Below, in pieces: positions 1 to 14,300 of a stretch of 64,000 nt of DNA. The first letter of the stretch is position 1. Each line of letters begins with the position of its first letter. The stretch lies in the NCBI GenBank assembly GCA_000231825.2, contig JH720296.1, positions 1,005,666-1,069,665 of the forward strand, in the 5' to 3' direction. The position numbers and the translations under genes were made by a program. The notes beneath the pieces are model-generated. The model had not been told where the DNA came from. It saw only the letters and a list, made by a program, of their open reading frames with translations, and did no database searches. The stretch is from Tetrahymena elliotti 4EA (lineage: Eukaryota; Ciliophora; Oligohymenophorea; Hymenostomatida; Tetrahymenidae).

Positions 1-3000
1 ATTTGAATTTATGGAGCAAGTTTAATTCTTTAGTATTTTAGCTTTTAGAATAAACGGGAGATGAGAAAGTTATCAAAAAAGCAGCTGAAGTATATGGTAG
101 ATTGCTACGTTTAGGAGGTACTCGTATTACAAACCTTTTGACTGATTAGATTTAAAAGCCAATTCAATGGATATTTAGAAATTCAGGAGATAATAAAAAA
201 TTCTCTGGTTTATTAGTTTTAAAGGAGCTTCTAGAGTAAGCTTCCTTTATTACATTCAAGCAATTTATTAGCAATACAGAAGACTATAGATCAAATTTAT
301 GGAATCTCATCAAGTAAATTTTAGTTATGATCTTTAGGAAAATTGAAAACTAATATTAAATTATTATGAGAATAGACATAAAACAATTTTGTTGAGAGAA
401 GCTTCTTTAAGCTTTTTTGATGTGTTATTTAAGCATATCAGTCTTAAGGAGTGTAATTAAATTTATAAAATTTGTTTTAATTAGTATTTGAATTAGATAT
501 AAAATTTATTTTCCATTTAATTTATTCTCAAGAGAAGGTACAAGATAGAGAGTATAATGCATATTTTACAGATATATGTTAATCTATGAATAATAAATAA
601 GAGGAAATTGTTATTGGTAATATTTCTGCTCTCAAAATTCTTGTTACTTATCCTAACTCTGAATAGTTTAATGACATTTAATTTTCGCAAATGTGTACTT
701 ATGTATTGAACAAAAAAGATGAAAATCCTAACATTCAGAAAATTGTTATTGAAGCTCTTCCTTCTTTGGCTAAATTTAAAAAACAAACATTTGCAGAAAA
801 ATTTTTTATAAAAACAACAGAATTTTTACTTTAGCGCATCAATCCTGTCAAACAAAAAGCCATTTCTCGTAAATAAGCTTATATAAAATTTAAATAATTA
901 AATTCATAATTTATTTTTAAAGATGAGCTTATTGTCAGCTACTATGATACTTTAAATAAGATTTCTTAGTGTTTGGATGCCAACATCTATGCAAAGTTGC
1001 CTGAAAGTATGAAAGATCCTGTTTTTCAAAGCATTTAGAGTATAACTCGCTAAATACGTTAAGACTTACAAGAAAAGAAACCTTATATTTCTTTTAGAAT
1101 TTAATGTTTAATGTCAATTATTAAGAACTTCTAACAAAAGTATTAAGATCTTATTAATGATGAAGATTTACTTATAAATAATATACTATTCAATGGATTA
1201 TAACCTTAGAGTATTGAATTTCTGAAACAAATACAAAAATATAATAGAAAGGAGAGAACTAAAACAGAAGTATCCTCTTCTATCTAATACAGGTTGCTTC
1301 TCTGTATCATTACTATCCTTTCTAAGAATAAAAACTTATTTCCTTAAAGTCTAAATCCAAATAATGACAAAGATAAAAACTTCTACCAAAAATTAATCCT
1401 TAACACAGATAAAACTCTATCAACAGATGAGAAAGCAATTGCGAATGCCATTTAAACTCTCTCTACATTTGGGTTTAGCAATTACAAAAATGAATTAGCT
1501 AATTTTGTTAAAGATAATGTTTTAGATTATTTAGATAATAAAAATAAAAACATTCGTAAAGCTGCAGCTAAAGCTGGTTGCCTCTTGTATGTGAAAAAGG
1601 AAAGAGGTCAGTCAATTTCTAAGAATATTATGTACGAAATCCTTGAAAAATTTATGAGTGTTGCTATTTCTGATTCAGAAGATGAGATTAGACAAACTAT
1701 GCTTAAGAGTTTAAATGAAAATTTTGATCAATACCTCAACGAGTCTAACTATCTTCAGAAATTATTCTTATGTGTAAATGATAGCAATATGTAAAATTTA
1801 ATTAGATTTATATCTTCTTTATTTCAATAAATAAACAAAAAAGATAGGTCCAATAATTAGTTTTAACGATTCTTTGTAGATTGTCAAGATATAATCCTTC
1901 AGATATTATTCCATTTTTGAAGAAAACCCTTTTTGAATTTATTTCACAAATTAAAATTAATAATGTATGCAACAAAATAATTTAAAATATTTTTATTTAT
2001 ATTTTTTAATTTATAAAACAGTTAGAAAATGAAAAGCTAATGATTAATCTCCTAGGTTCTTTAGCATGTTTAATTAAGAATGGGCCAGAACTTGTTAGAC
2101 CTCATTCTTAGTCTGTTGCTAATATTCTTTTGAATTTCTTGAAAGATTAAAAAATTACTAATAATATCATTCCAGAACTTCTAAAAACATTCAGCCAGCT
2201 AAGTTCACTTGGAGATAATACAATTTTGATTTATATGGATGATATATTCCCTATTTTCCTTTAAGCTATGCAAGATAAATCTTCTACAGCCAAAAGAGAA
2301 GCTGCTGTTAAATCTCTTATAGATATATTAAAATATACTGGATTTGTTGTTCTTCCATATTATAAATATCCAAGTTTTTTGGAGATCATTCTTTCTTTAA
2401 TGAAGAATGAAGTAAATGTTGAAATGAAATAGTAATGTATGAGATTAATTGGATGTCTTGGTGCTATTGATTACTTTTATTATAAGAAGGTTTCTGATAA
2501 AGTAAAAAATAGACTTACAGCTTCATCCTTCCAAGATAATAGATTGTTAATTAATGAAATAATTAAAGTTTCTCTAACTAAAAAATTTAAATACTTTAAA
2601 AAGCTTTGTGAGGCTAAACAAGAAGAAAGCTCCTATATCTTGGTAAATTTTATTTCATTTAAATAAAAAAACAATTTATTTTTTCATAATAGACAAAATA
2701 ATTGCATCAATATTATGAAGAAGTTATCTTATTGGAGAACTTCATCTAGAAAAAAACATATCTTAAGCTTTCTAAAATTTAGACTGCAATTGATTAAAAT
2801 TTAGAGGGTACAAACAACTTGAGCTTATATCCTTAGCAATAAAAAAAGGACGCTAGATTTAGAGACTAAAATATGATAGAGAAATTGTACTCAAAGCAAG
2901 AAGTAGATGGAGAAATTAAAATGCTTTTATAATCTCCTACAGTAATTTCCTTAACTGATAAAGATTATTCCTCTAAAATTACCATTAAAGCATTATTAAA

Positions 3001-6000
3001 AATATTGTGTGATTAATCTTTAAATGAGCACCATAGTTTGGCAGTATAAACTCTTAGCTGCATTATAGGTAATTTTCAAATCTTACTTTCAATAAATAAA
3101 AATAAAAATACTTTTGATTTAAAGGTGTGCTACAAACAAGAACTAAAAATTTCTTAGATCTATTTATTCCTATTTTTATTAAGATTGTATACTCGGATAT
3201 GACTAGAGATCGTGAAAAAATCTTATAGCTGATATAGAAAATAATACTAAATTGTGGTAAAGTTACTTAAAATAAAAATCAATATTCAATAAAATTTAAT
3301 TTAATTTACATAAACAAAAAAAGGAAGATGTTATGGTTTAGAATATTTAGATCCTGTTCTTAATGTACTCTTAGAATTTGGTTAAAACCCTTAATATTAC
3401 AAAATATGTTTCTCAATATTAGAGAATTTAATTGAATTCTAAAAGATAAATCTTAGACACAATATTGAACCAATTATTAGACTAATTAATAAGGTCTTTT
3501 AAAACCAATAAATTGATGAAGCAACAGTTTTACAAGTCATTAAAATTTATACTCTCCTTTCAGAATTACTAGACTCAAATCTCCACTTGATTGTTCCTTT
3601 CCTTTGTAACTATATTAGCAAAGATAGCACTGAAATCAAACTCAAAGTTAAATCAGAAATTATAAATTTGTTTAATTGTTTTGCAAACTCTTGTTGTTCT
3701 ACAGTCTAATTCTTGTCTCTTATTGTAGATTCTATTTTCATAAATTTAGGTAATATTTATTTAAAAAGAATTTTTTTGTTTTATTATTTTTTTAAAAGAA
3801 TAAAATAAAGATGATAAATTTATAAATGAATGCATGAATACAGTTGTGGTTTTCATTTACATCTACAAGAATTAATTTTTTGTATATTTTACTAAGCTCA
3901 ACTATCTTATCAAGCAAAAGAATATTTAACACTTTGCCTACTAAAAATGTGTTGATATATTTTTAAATTACGGAAATTTAGATGATGTTTCATTATAAAT
4001 AGAGCCCGAATTTATAGTAAATTATTTTAAAGTGATAATAACTTTTATCATATATTTATTTAACAAAGAATATTGTTGGTGAAAGTAAAACTGAATAGCC
4101 TCCTGAATAACAAGAATTATTCAATAGTTTATTAAGAAAAATTGATAGTGATAAATTAGCATAGGTGTTTGTTACTTCTAGTAATACTTCGAAAGAAGAT
4201 TGGAATTAATGGATTAGAAAGGCTTCAGTTGAACTTCTCAATAAGTCACCCAATTTCGTCTTAACTCACTGCAAGGAGCTCGCTGAAATATATGAAGAGC
4301 TTTAATCAGAGCTTTTTAATATTTCCTTTGTTTGTGTCTGGAGCTAGTTGAAAGATCATAGTAAAGCCTTCATTAAAGAATAATTCTCAAAAGCTATTAA
4401 TCCTTAGAATAATGTTCCTATTAACATACTGCAAACAATTCTTAACTTAGCAGAATATATGCAACATGAAAAACATGAAAGTTAAAGTATTCCAATTGAA
4501 AATACTATTCTGGGAGATCTAGCTGAAAGGTAATAAATATTTTTAATAATTTTTAAATTAATAATTTATTTGTTAAAAATTAGATGTTTAGCTTATTCAA
4601 AAGCTCTATATTTTAGAGAAAATGAATTCGAGACTGCTAATATTCAAATTATTGAAAGTTTAATTTCCCTCTATACTAACTTAGGATAAAGAGAAGCAGC
4701 AAAAGGTTTGCTATAAAATGTTCAATAGCAGTTGAGATTAGATGTTAATTAAAGCTGGTATGAAAAATTGCATTAATGGGAGTATGCTCTTGATGATTAC
4801 AGAGTGAGATAACTTAATATTCCAGAATAGAGTTTCTTTGTTCCTAAAATGAGATGTCTAAATGCTCTATCAGATTGGGAACAACTAATTAAAAATACTT
4901 AAGAAGAAAATAATCATGAGCATAGAAAATAAGTCATGCATCTTGCTGCAAATGCTGCCATGAACTTAGGTAAGAATAGAGCTTTTACTGATTTTAATTT
5001 AATATTTGATTATTTTACATTTACAAGTTTTATAATTCAAATTTTTTATTTTGAAATAGGTAACTGGGAGTTATTAGAAAATTTTTGTGATAGCTTAACT
5101 GAAGAAAATAACTAAGATAAATCTTTCTGGTAAGCAGCTATCTCCATTTCTAAAGGCTCATATGATGAAGCTAAAAATTTGATATCTGAATCTATAAATA
5201 AGCTAGATAGTTAGGTTAGTGGTTTATTATTGGAAAGTTATAGTAGAGCCTATGAAAGTATTCTCAGACTTTAATAGCTTTTTGAAATGTAAGAAATCAT
5301 AGAGATGAAAGAATTTGAAGAAAAAGTGAATAAAACAGCCTATCGTGAAGGTTTATTCAAGGGAAATTAAGAAGCCGAAATAGAACAAAAAAGAAAATAA
5401 TTAAGAGATGTTTGGGCTGATAGATTATATGGTAATCCTAAGGATATTGATACTTGGTAGAAAATTTTATCTGTCAGATAACTCTACTTTTCTAAAAAGG
5501 ATTATTTAAACATGTAAATTTTATTTGATATTCATCCAACTAAAAAATTTATGAATTCTTTTTATTGCTTTATATTAATAGTTGGTTGAAATTCTGTAGA
5601 CTTGCTCTCAAAAATAATCAAATTCACATTTGTAAAAAGACTTTAGAAGATCTTTTTTTAGAGTATGCCAATGATTCTTAAATACCTGCATAATTACTGC
5701 TTGCTGATCTCGAATGTAGTTACTAAATGAGCTTAGCAAAAGAAAAAGAAATTTGTGAAAAAATGGAAGAAATTCTTCAATCAGAAAAAAATATTGATAG
5801 CAAATTAACCGCTAAAATGTACTTAAAAATGGGTAATTGGATAAGAAATAAAGTAAATTTTTTGCTTTTATTAGGAATACAAATATAATATTAATTAGAC
5901 TGATGAACTGAATTCAGGAAATATGAAAAAAATTGGAGAATTGTATTAAATGGCTAAAAATTTTAAGCCCGACTATTACAAAACATGGCATCATTTCGGT

Positions 6001-8178
6001 CTTATTAATTTCGATGCAATTAATCTGAAATAAGATGATGCAATTATGGAGTAAAAAAGAGTTTACATTTAGAATGCACTTGAGGGATTCATGAGAAGTA
6101 TTACTTTAGGTACATCTTCTGAACATAAATCACCTTACATTCTCTAAGGTAACAAATCTAATTTTACTTTTTTTAAATCACAAACAAAATTTGAATAAAA
6201 ATAATTTTTTTTTAATCTTTATTTATTGGTAAAAAGATTCTTTGAGGTTACTATCAATTATATTTGAATATGGTGATTTGGTGGATATTCATAATAAATT
6301 TTTGGAAAATTTTAAGTAAATTGATAATCGTGCTTGGATTGAAGTTGTTCCATAAATGATTGCTCGTCTTTCAACAACTAAAAAGAGTGTCTCACACTTG
6401 TTGCACTCTCTTTTAACCCATATAGCTTAATAGCATCCCTAGGCCATCATCTATCCTCTCACTGTTGCTTTGAAATCAAAAATAAAAATTAGACAATAAG
6501 CTGCTAGCAAAATCATAGAGAACATCAAAAAACATTCACCATTGTTGATCAATTAAGCTCTTTTAATATCACAAGAATTAAATCGTACAGCTATTTTGAT
6601 TAAAGAGTAATGGTTTGAAGGTATCAAGGAAGCTTTAGGGAGATACAATGAAAATAAAGGTGCAGATACTCATTTAATTAAAATTTTAGAAGGCCTCCAT
6701 GAAACTATGAAACTTGCTCCTGAATCATAGAGCGAAATATCCTTTCATCAAAACTTTGGAGGAGAAATATTTGAAGCTGAATCATGGCTAGAAAAATATA
6801 AAAAAACAGAGGAAATAATTTTTTTATGCTAAGCTCTTAATATTTACTATCGTATTTACTTTAAACTTGAAAGCAAATCCAAAAAACCAGAATTCATTTA
6901 TTTAGAAAATGTCTCCCCTAAACTACTTGATATAAAGAACTGTGAAGTCTCAATCCCTGGTTTATATAAACCATCAAGACCAATAGTAAAGATATCCTGC
7001 TTTTAACCAAAATTAGAAGTTTTAATGTCTAAAATGAGTCCAAGAAAACTTTTTGTATATGGTTCAGATTCTAAGGAATATCATTTCTTATTAAAGGGTC
7101 GTGAAGATATTCGTTAGGATGAAAGAGTAATTTGACATTTATTTTAATTATTAAATTTTTTATAATAATTTCACCTCTATTTATTTAAAGGTTATGCAAC
7201 TATTTGCACTTGTTAATCGTTTACTTCACAATAATCCTGAAACTGAGAAAAAAGACTTGAATATTTAAAGATATTCAATTATACCTCTTTCTATTAACAC
7301 TGGTTTATTAGGTTGGGTTCATAATTGTGATACTCTTTAGGTTCTTATTAGAGAATACAGAAAGGCTTACAAAATTACAGAAAATACAGAAAATAATATA
7401 ATGGAATAAAAATGCTCTAATTACAGTGTCTTACCTCTTCCTAACAAAGTAGAAATCTTTAGACATATTATGGAAAACACAAAGGGAGAAGAACTTAAAA
7501 AAATTTTATGGTTAAAAAGTCCTAACTCTGAAATTTGGCTTGAAAGAAGAACTAACTATACAAGATCTCTGGCCACTATGTCAATAGCAGGTTATATTTT
7601 AGGTTTGGGGGATCGTCATCCCTCTAATATTATGCTTTAGAGAAATACAGGTATATTTTCAAAAACCATAAAACATAAAAACATTAGATAATTATTCAAA
7701 ATTCAATTTGTTAATAGGTAAGATTGTTCATATTGACTTTGGTGACTGTTTTGAAGTAACTATGAGAAGAGAAAAATTCCCTGAAAAAGTACCATTTAGA
7801 TTAACAAGAATGCTAGTAAATGCTATGGAAGCTTGCTAAATAGAAGGAAATTGTAGAAATATTTGTGAATTAGTTTTGAAGGTAATTAGAGAAAATAAAG
7901 AAAGTCTTATTGCAGTGTTGGAAGCCTTTGTCTATGACCCATTATTCTAATGGAGATTAATAACTCTATCAGATAATGAAGAAAATGAATAACCACGAGA
8001 AAACTTAAATTAAAATGCCGTTGAGGTCATGGATCGTATAAAGAAGAAACTTAATGGTAAAGACTTCTAAGAAAATTAATCCCTTACATACACTGAATAA
8101 GTCAGCAAATTAATTAATTAAGCTACATCTCATGAAAATATTTGCCAGGCTTATTTTGGATGGTGTCCATTCTGGTGA
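1..8178 (+). CDS. TOR: TOR (target of rapamycin) PI3K-like protein kinase, 5' end outside the window
   Basis: Serine/threonine kinase at the core of TORC1/TORC2, coupling nutrients to growth. Read with TAA/TAG as Gln, the gene shows N-terminal HEAT repeats from base 1, for example LLVLKELLE near 210 and [18 protein letters not shown] near 1880. A FAT domain follows (about 4200-6540), then an FRB-like segment (6560-6880) and the kinase domain. Kinase motifs are GLGDRHPSN near 7600 and [10 protein letters not shown] near 7730. The FATC ends [19 protein letters not shown] before TGA at 8176-8178, as in animal and fungal TOR. Roughly fifteen short introns interrupt it; well-supported ones are 1965-2021, 4530-4583, 6149-6236, 7127-7190 and 7651-7717. 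The first few exon boundaries (to about 520) are uncertain, and an estimated 100 or so N-terminal residues lie upstream. Identity is very secure. Rapamycin-contact residues in FRB are replaced (see findings). Confidence 0.96.
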
Positions 8179-9143
8179 TGAATGAATTTTGATCTTCTTC
8201 ATAATAAAAAAGAACTAATTAGAATAAAAAAATTAACAAATAAATTAACTTCGTACTGTATGCTACTTTAAAACTAACATCTATTATTATATATATGCCA
8301 TAATTTCATAAAAAATAAACTCATCACAAAAACTATTTTTGAGAACTTAATTATTCATTCAAAAAAAGAGAAGTGTTTTAAAATTATTTTAAACAAATGT
8401 AAGTTAGTTAGAAAAAAATTGAATTGAAAAATAAAATTATTTATAATTTCTAGAATAAAGACAATTTACAATTTGAATCTTTAATTTTAAGAATATGAAT
8501 TTATTGATAAAAAATAGGATAATTTGATTGATAAGAAATATTTCATCTTTGATTTGTGTGTATTACTCCAATATTTAAAAAAATATTTTTAATAAATCTA
8601 CAATAAAAATATGTATTTATTATTATACTACATTTGAAATTGAATTTTGGTTTTAATTTTTAAGTAATAAATACTTAGGGAATAAATAAAATATAGGGAT
8701 GCTTTGCAAAAATGTTTAGAATGATATGATCAAAATGATTTTTTTATATTTTATTTTATTTTAAATTTAATATATTATATTAACTAAATTTTATGCTTTA
8801 TTTTTATTTATGAAATATTTTGTGAAATCATTTTCCTTCTCTTTATTAGGTTTGATTATAAACTTGATAACATCTAATTATTTTTAAATAAAAAAATTAA
8901 TCTTATTTAAGAATTTATTTGATTTACTTAATAAATTTAGTGATGTGGAAGTTGTTTATACACTAATTGAATACCATCTCTGAACTTTTCAAGAATTAGA
9001 AAGGTAATCCATAGAGGCCATTAAAGTGAGGATCAAACTAGATAAGTAAAGCAGTTGAATATTTTTTAATCTATGCAGAGTCTTTTCCTTCATTTTAATT
9101 TATTAATCGATAACTCAATAAATCTCTCTCTAAAATAATATCT
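8179..9143. other. Spacer between convergent genes
   Basis: About 1 kb of AT-rich sequence between the TOR stop and the stop of the small minus-strand gene. It must hold both 3' UTRs. The minus strand stays open for some distance below 9140, but the composition is not convincingly coding and no domain is recognisable. Confidence 0.6.
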
Positions 9144-9563
9144 TCATTTTTTGTGATGGCTCTTTATTTATTGAACAAAACATTTTTTATTGTTCTACTT
9201 AATTAAATAATTTACTTACTTTTTAACTAAATTTATATAATCCCTTTGATTAGACAGTGAATTTAAAAACTAGATATACAAGAATTCGCCTTCATTTTTA
9301 CTAAATTTAAAAATTATAAAAAAAAATATACCAAATATTGTTTAGTTTCTCAAAATTTACATTTCATATTAGACTTGCTTTTTATCAGGAATAAATGAAT
9401 TTATTTGAATAGATCTAGAGTTGTATGTTTAAGTAAATTATTTTGAAAGTATATCTGAATGCAATTTCTAAATATGCTCAGCCAAATCACCTGTTTCATA
9501 AAATAGCTTGCAATAATAATAAATATGAATATATATTACCTTTAATATCATAGAATGTGACAT
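9144..9563 (-). CDS. Small unknown protein, three exons, 108 aa
   Basis: Not recognised. The model starts at ATG 9563-9561 (MSHSMILK), splices at 9539-9507 (33 nt) and 9360-9301 (60 nt), and stops at TGA 9146-9144. The exons sum to 327 nt, an exact multiple of three, and the joined reading is varied in composition (for example FYETGDLAEHIQKLH, then NEGEFLYIQFLNSL) rather than low-complexity. The C-terminus is basic (IKSHHKK). It faces TOR tail to tail. No signal peptide or membrane segment is seen. The first intron is short for Tetrahymena, so the model could be wrong at its 5' end, and the gene could continue past 9144 if a further intron removes that TGA. Confidence 0.45.
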
Positions 9564-11361
9564 ATTTTGTTTGGGTGTGACAGATATATTAAGTAATTTG
9601 CAATAAATTTTGTATTTAAACATTTTCATTCATTACTAAAATTAAATGAAAGGGCTATTTTTTAATCTGTTATAATTTATTTCTCATCCACTTATTTTCA
9701 TTTTTATAGATTATTTTTATGTACTTTCTATAGTATATGTCCTTTAAATTTTCAATCAAAGCCTTTTTTAATATAATTTATCATTTTAACAAGCTTAAAT
9801 TATTGTTTTATTTCATCTAAATGAATTGATTGCAATTATCAAACTAAAATTTAAATTACATATAACTTTGATTAGAACGTATAAAGGGTCTAGATTACAA
9901 AAAGAGCAATCCTAAGAAACGCTTCTATGAAAATCATCATTTACTAAACCTAAATGCAATAAGCTATTTTCTAATTGTAATTTTTTATGTTTTAGTGTAT
10001 TTTATATTTAGTTTTTTCAAAAATTATATTGATTTTAAATTGATTTATATAAAAACCATATAAATTTATTAATATCAATAAGAGTAAATTAGTCCGAGTA
10101 TTAATAAAGAGTATTAATATTTATAAATATAAGCAACCCTATCAAAATAATAAATTTCACTCATCAAAAATTAGCAAGTGTTCAATTTGTATTAATTATT
10201 AAAGAGCTATATTACTTGTTCATTATAAATATTTCTGGCATTTGGCCTTTGTTTATTATTTATTAAATTCAAAATTGTAAAAGAAATAAAGATTTCATTG
10301 AATAATCTTTATATTTTGTTGGTAAAAACTAAAGAGGTTTTTAATGAATTTTGTTTAAAGTAATTCACTCAAAATAATAATCTCAAAAGAATGGAAAGTT
10401 TACTAGTAAAACTTAATTAATGAATTAAATAGAAAATTTGCTCTCATTAAAATTATTATGGTATTTAATCATAATATTGGTTAATTTAAAACTTATTAAT
10501 AAATAAATATGCATCCAATTTGTGTTAATTTTTAAAGGAGTGTTTGTTGTTTTTAATTCCGACATTAAGAATTTGTTTATCATTTAGTAAACTGAAAATT
10601 TTGAAAAAAAAAAAATTTTGAGAAATAAGTTGAAAAAAAAAAACCATAGATCATAATGAATTTTTTTGAAGTAATTAACTAAAATAATCCTTTCAAAGAT
10701 GGTAAACTAGCTTTAAATATAATAAACATGTCATTATATCATTATATTGATTGGCTTACGAATAGATGTATGTAGATTAATTAGAATAAAATGAAAAAAA
10801 GAATTAATTAATTTATTATAATTTTGTTGTTATATTTTAAATGATAAAGAAAAATAAAATACGCATACTAAATATTTTTAACAATCCAAAATAAAGGAGA
10901 AATCAAATAGTTTATTATTTAATAATTTTATTCTTAAAAAATATAATTTAGTTATCTTTAAGAAATCTTTTATTCATTTCATTGATTAACATTAAATTAA
11001 ACAGATAAAAAATAATCAAAAAAAAATTTTTAGAATATTTTTAAAAATAAATTTAACTGAAAATAAATAAAAATGAATAAGTAAGCGAGCAAATCCAATT
11101 ATAATTATGAATTAAAAATAAATGAAAAGACGAATAATTTATTACTATGTATGTAGTTTATCAAAAAAATATAAAATTTATTTTAACTAATATTTTACTA
11201 TCATTTTATAATTTTATTAATTTGTTTTTATTTTTAACTAATTTTTTAGATTTATTTTAATTGATTTTCGAAATTATTTTATTAATATATTTTATACATT
11301 TTGGTAATTATTTAACAGATAATTTTAAGAAATTTTATTTGTATTAAGAGTTTGTTTCATT
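9564..11361. other. Spacer with a diverged direct repeat
   Basis: About 1.8 kb of very AT-rich DNA between two minus-strand genes. No convincing coding frame. It contains two diverged copies of one segment, listed separately. Confidence 0.6.
10177..10700. repeat. Diverged direct repeat, two copies
   Basis: Copy 1 (about 10177-10410) and copy 2 (about 10513-10700) share the same order of short blocks: a TTGTRTTAATTWTTAAAG block, then an AATGAATTTT block followed by AAGTAATTMACTMAAAATAATMWTYTCAAA and ending in ACTAG. The copies differ by many substitutions and small indels. This looks like an old local duplication of non-coding DNA. Confidence 0.4.
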
Positions 11362-14300
11362 TCAGTTACTGATGAAAGAATGATTTTCTAGGGGAAATAA
11401 AAGGGAATATATTTACTTTACTCTTAAATTAAAAATAAGATTATCAATTACATGTTTTTACCTTTCGAAGGTTGTTTTTTATGAGGGATTAACAGAAATA
11501 TAACATCTTACTATGTTATCTAGTTACATTCTACAGATTTCATCAAAATCATAAGATGAAAGAAAATTTTAATTGAGTTCATCTTACTTGTATAAAAGTT
11601 TTTTATATTGTTTTGATAGACCTTTAGTTCCCTACGATTAAACTATTTCTTGCAAAGGAATTAAAACACTCTATTATTCTCTAATATCTTTTCTAAATTT
11701 AGCTTTAGAAAATATCTGATCAAAATGATAAATATAGGCATTTTGTGATATGTTGATAGAAAATTGTATTTTATACACTGATTCATCTATCCTTGAACTA
11801 ATTCTATTTTAGAGGCATTTAATATACTAAAGACTTTGAGAATAAAATATAATATCTGTTTATTTACAGTGTAAAATTATATTTAAATTGAAGACCTGGT
11901 TTAATGTTTTGATAAAAAATTCTTCATTTTTCAAATCATTTTCATTAATTTAAAAATTAAATAAGCTATGCAAAATGCTGAACAATTATTTTTTTTGTAA
12001 GCCATCTAATTTCAAAGAATGATAATTACTTTAAGGGCTCTCTATTAAATTTTATTTTGATATTTTTTCCAATTTTAAAAATTAAAATGCTTTATTTTTA
12101 TCAACTAGTTCATAAAAGGAGTTTTCAAAGTTTTTGAATTTTACATAAAATACAGTCTCAACTGTAAAACCATCTTCGTTGTATTACATATCAAAGCATA
12201 TTGATTTAATTTCTTTATCTATAATATTTATTTCATATGATTACTATTTAGTTTCCTCATTTGATCCTTAACATTTATTTATCTAAATCAATCTAAAACT
12301 ATCTGTTGGAACTACTGATTCTACTTTATCTTCTTTATCGATATCTATATTAATTGGTTATTTAATTTCAACAGAGCGATAGGTTTTAATCGCAACATGT
12401 ATTGTTTCAATTTAATATTAAGTCTATATATTATACCTAACTCTGTTTTATGTAAGTAAAACATCTTTAGTGTAATTTACAGTAGGCTACAGTTTAACTT
12501 TTTCATTTTTTTATTCTTTAAAAAATTAACTTATTTCTATTAATTAATTTTGAATTTCTTGAACCTCTTTTCTTAAATTTTCAATTGTGATTTCAGTACT
12601 GTCATCATTTTCATAAATTTAATTAAGTATATTAGCTGATTTATTTTATTTTTATTGGGTTTATGTATGATGAGTTGTATTATCATCAACTAAATAATTG
12701 TTTTAATTATTAAAAAATTAAATAAATTTTGAATTATATTTTTTAATAATTTTGAATGATGAATTTTTTATTTTATGATTTGACTAGACATATTCTAAGT
12801 CATATCCAGTTGGAAGTATTTCTATTTAAAAAATCTCATCTGAATCGTGAATATAGGATTTGTCTACCCTTTAAAGTTTTAATATTTTACTTTAATCATT
12901 TTCATAAAAGCTTAAAAAGGATCTTGATGGTATTTACTTTCTCCAAAGCATGTTTTGATGACATATTTTTTCACAATCTTAAATAAATTAATCTTCATCA
13001 TCTAACTTTGTAGGAGAATCTAATAAAAATTTTTTCTTATTGACTTATTAATTTTATGGATTTTTTTTTATGTTTGTATTGATAGATTAAATTGAACGTC
13101 TTTAAGGCTGATTAAAGTTTTGATTCCTATTATTACTTTAATTTATATTATTTTACTTCTAGTTTATATATGGGTTTTATTAGATTGAACTTCTTTGATT
13201 ATCTTTAATGTTTTACTGTTTATTTTACACTAATTATTAAGATGCATGATTATTTATTTAACTTACATCTTTTAGTTAGGTGTTATCTTTAGAATTTAAA
13301 ATTTAATTATTTTTTTTATCTTCAATTATATAATCTGAAAATTCCTCTTTATCATCAATCTTTAAGGATAATTTCTAGCTATTGTATTTGTTATTTTAAT
13401 TGTCTTATTTTTGTATTTAAACTAAACTAAAATTATTGTCAATGAAATTATTTTCAATATAATTTTAATTCTTACTCTCTTATTAATTTTCTTATTTACT
13501 CATCCTATTGTTATCATCATCATTATTATTTTAGTTAAAAAAATCTAGACTTTTATCATTTTATTTATTCTAATTTGGAATATTATTATTTTCTTCTTCA
13601 TAAAAATCAAATGAATCTTTTCTTAAATTCAACTTTTTCTTAGAAAAATTGTTTATTTATTAATTATTTTTGATAGGATTTTATGGAAATAAATTATTAT
13701 GCTTCACATTATCTTATTTTGTGCTAAGATCCTCCGAGCTTTACTAAAATGATAGACCATAGTTAGATTTTAAATCTTCTTTGCTAAAATCCTTATTGAG
13801 AGAAAATTTTTAATGGTTCAAATCGCTATTTTAAAATTCTTCTAATTTAGTGTAAATACTTAAATCATTATTATTTCTATTATTGTTAATTAATATTTTT
13901 GGTCTTTCCTCCTGTCTCTCTTGATTGTAAAAATTGTCTATACTTGATTATCTTGAGAATCTTTAAGGTGAAGCTTTATTAGGATATGTTTTATCAAATT
14001 AATGTTGTGGAAGTATTTAATTTTATTCATCTTTCTTGTCATAGTTTTGTTAACTTTCTTGCTAATTTCCTTAATTTATAATTTAGTCACTTTGGTCTTA
14101 GCTTAAATTATAAAAATCAGAAGATATTCTTCTTCTTTTTTAAACCATTTATTACTAAATTCTCTAATCTTATTCATCTCTAGCCTTTTATTGCTTTTGC
14201 TAATTAAATGTTGAAGGCATTTCATTTGAATTTTTTTTCAAAAAATCTAAAGGATTAGTATAATTCAAATTAATTTGATTTTTTTATAATTCTTTCTCTA

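Noticed and set aside
517..786. Minus-strand ORF in the standard code
   Set aside because: It lies opposite TOR HEAT repeats, which read cleanly on the + strand with the ciliate code; it is a shadow.
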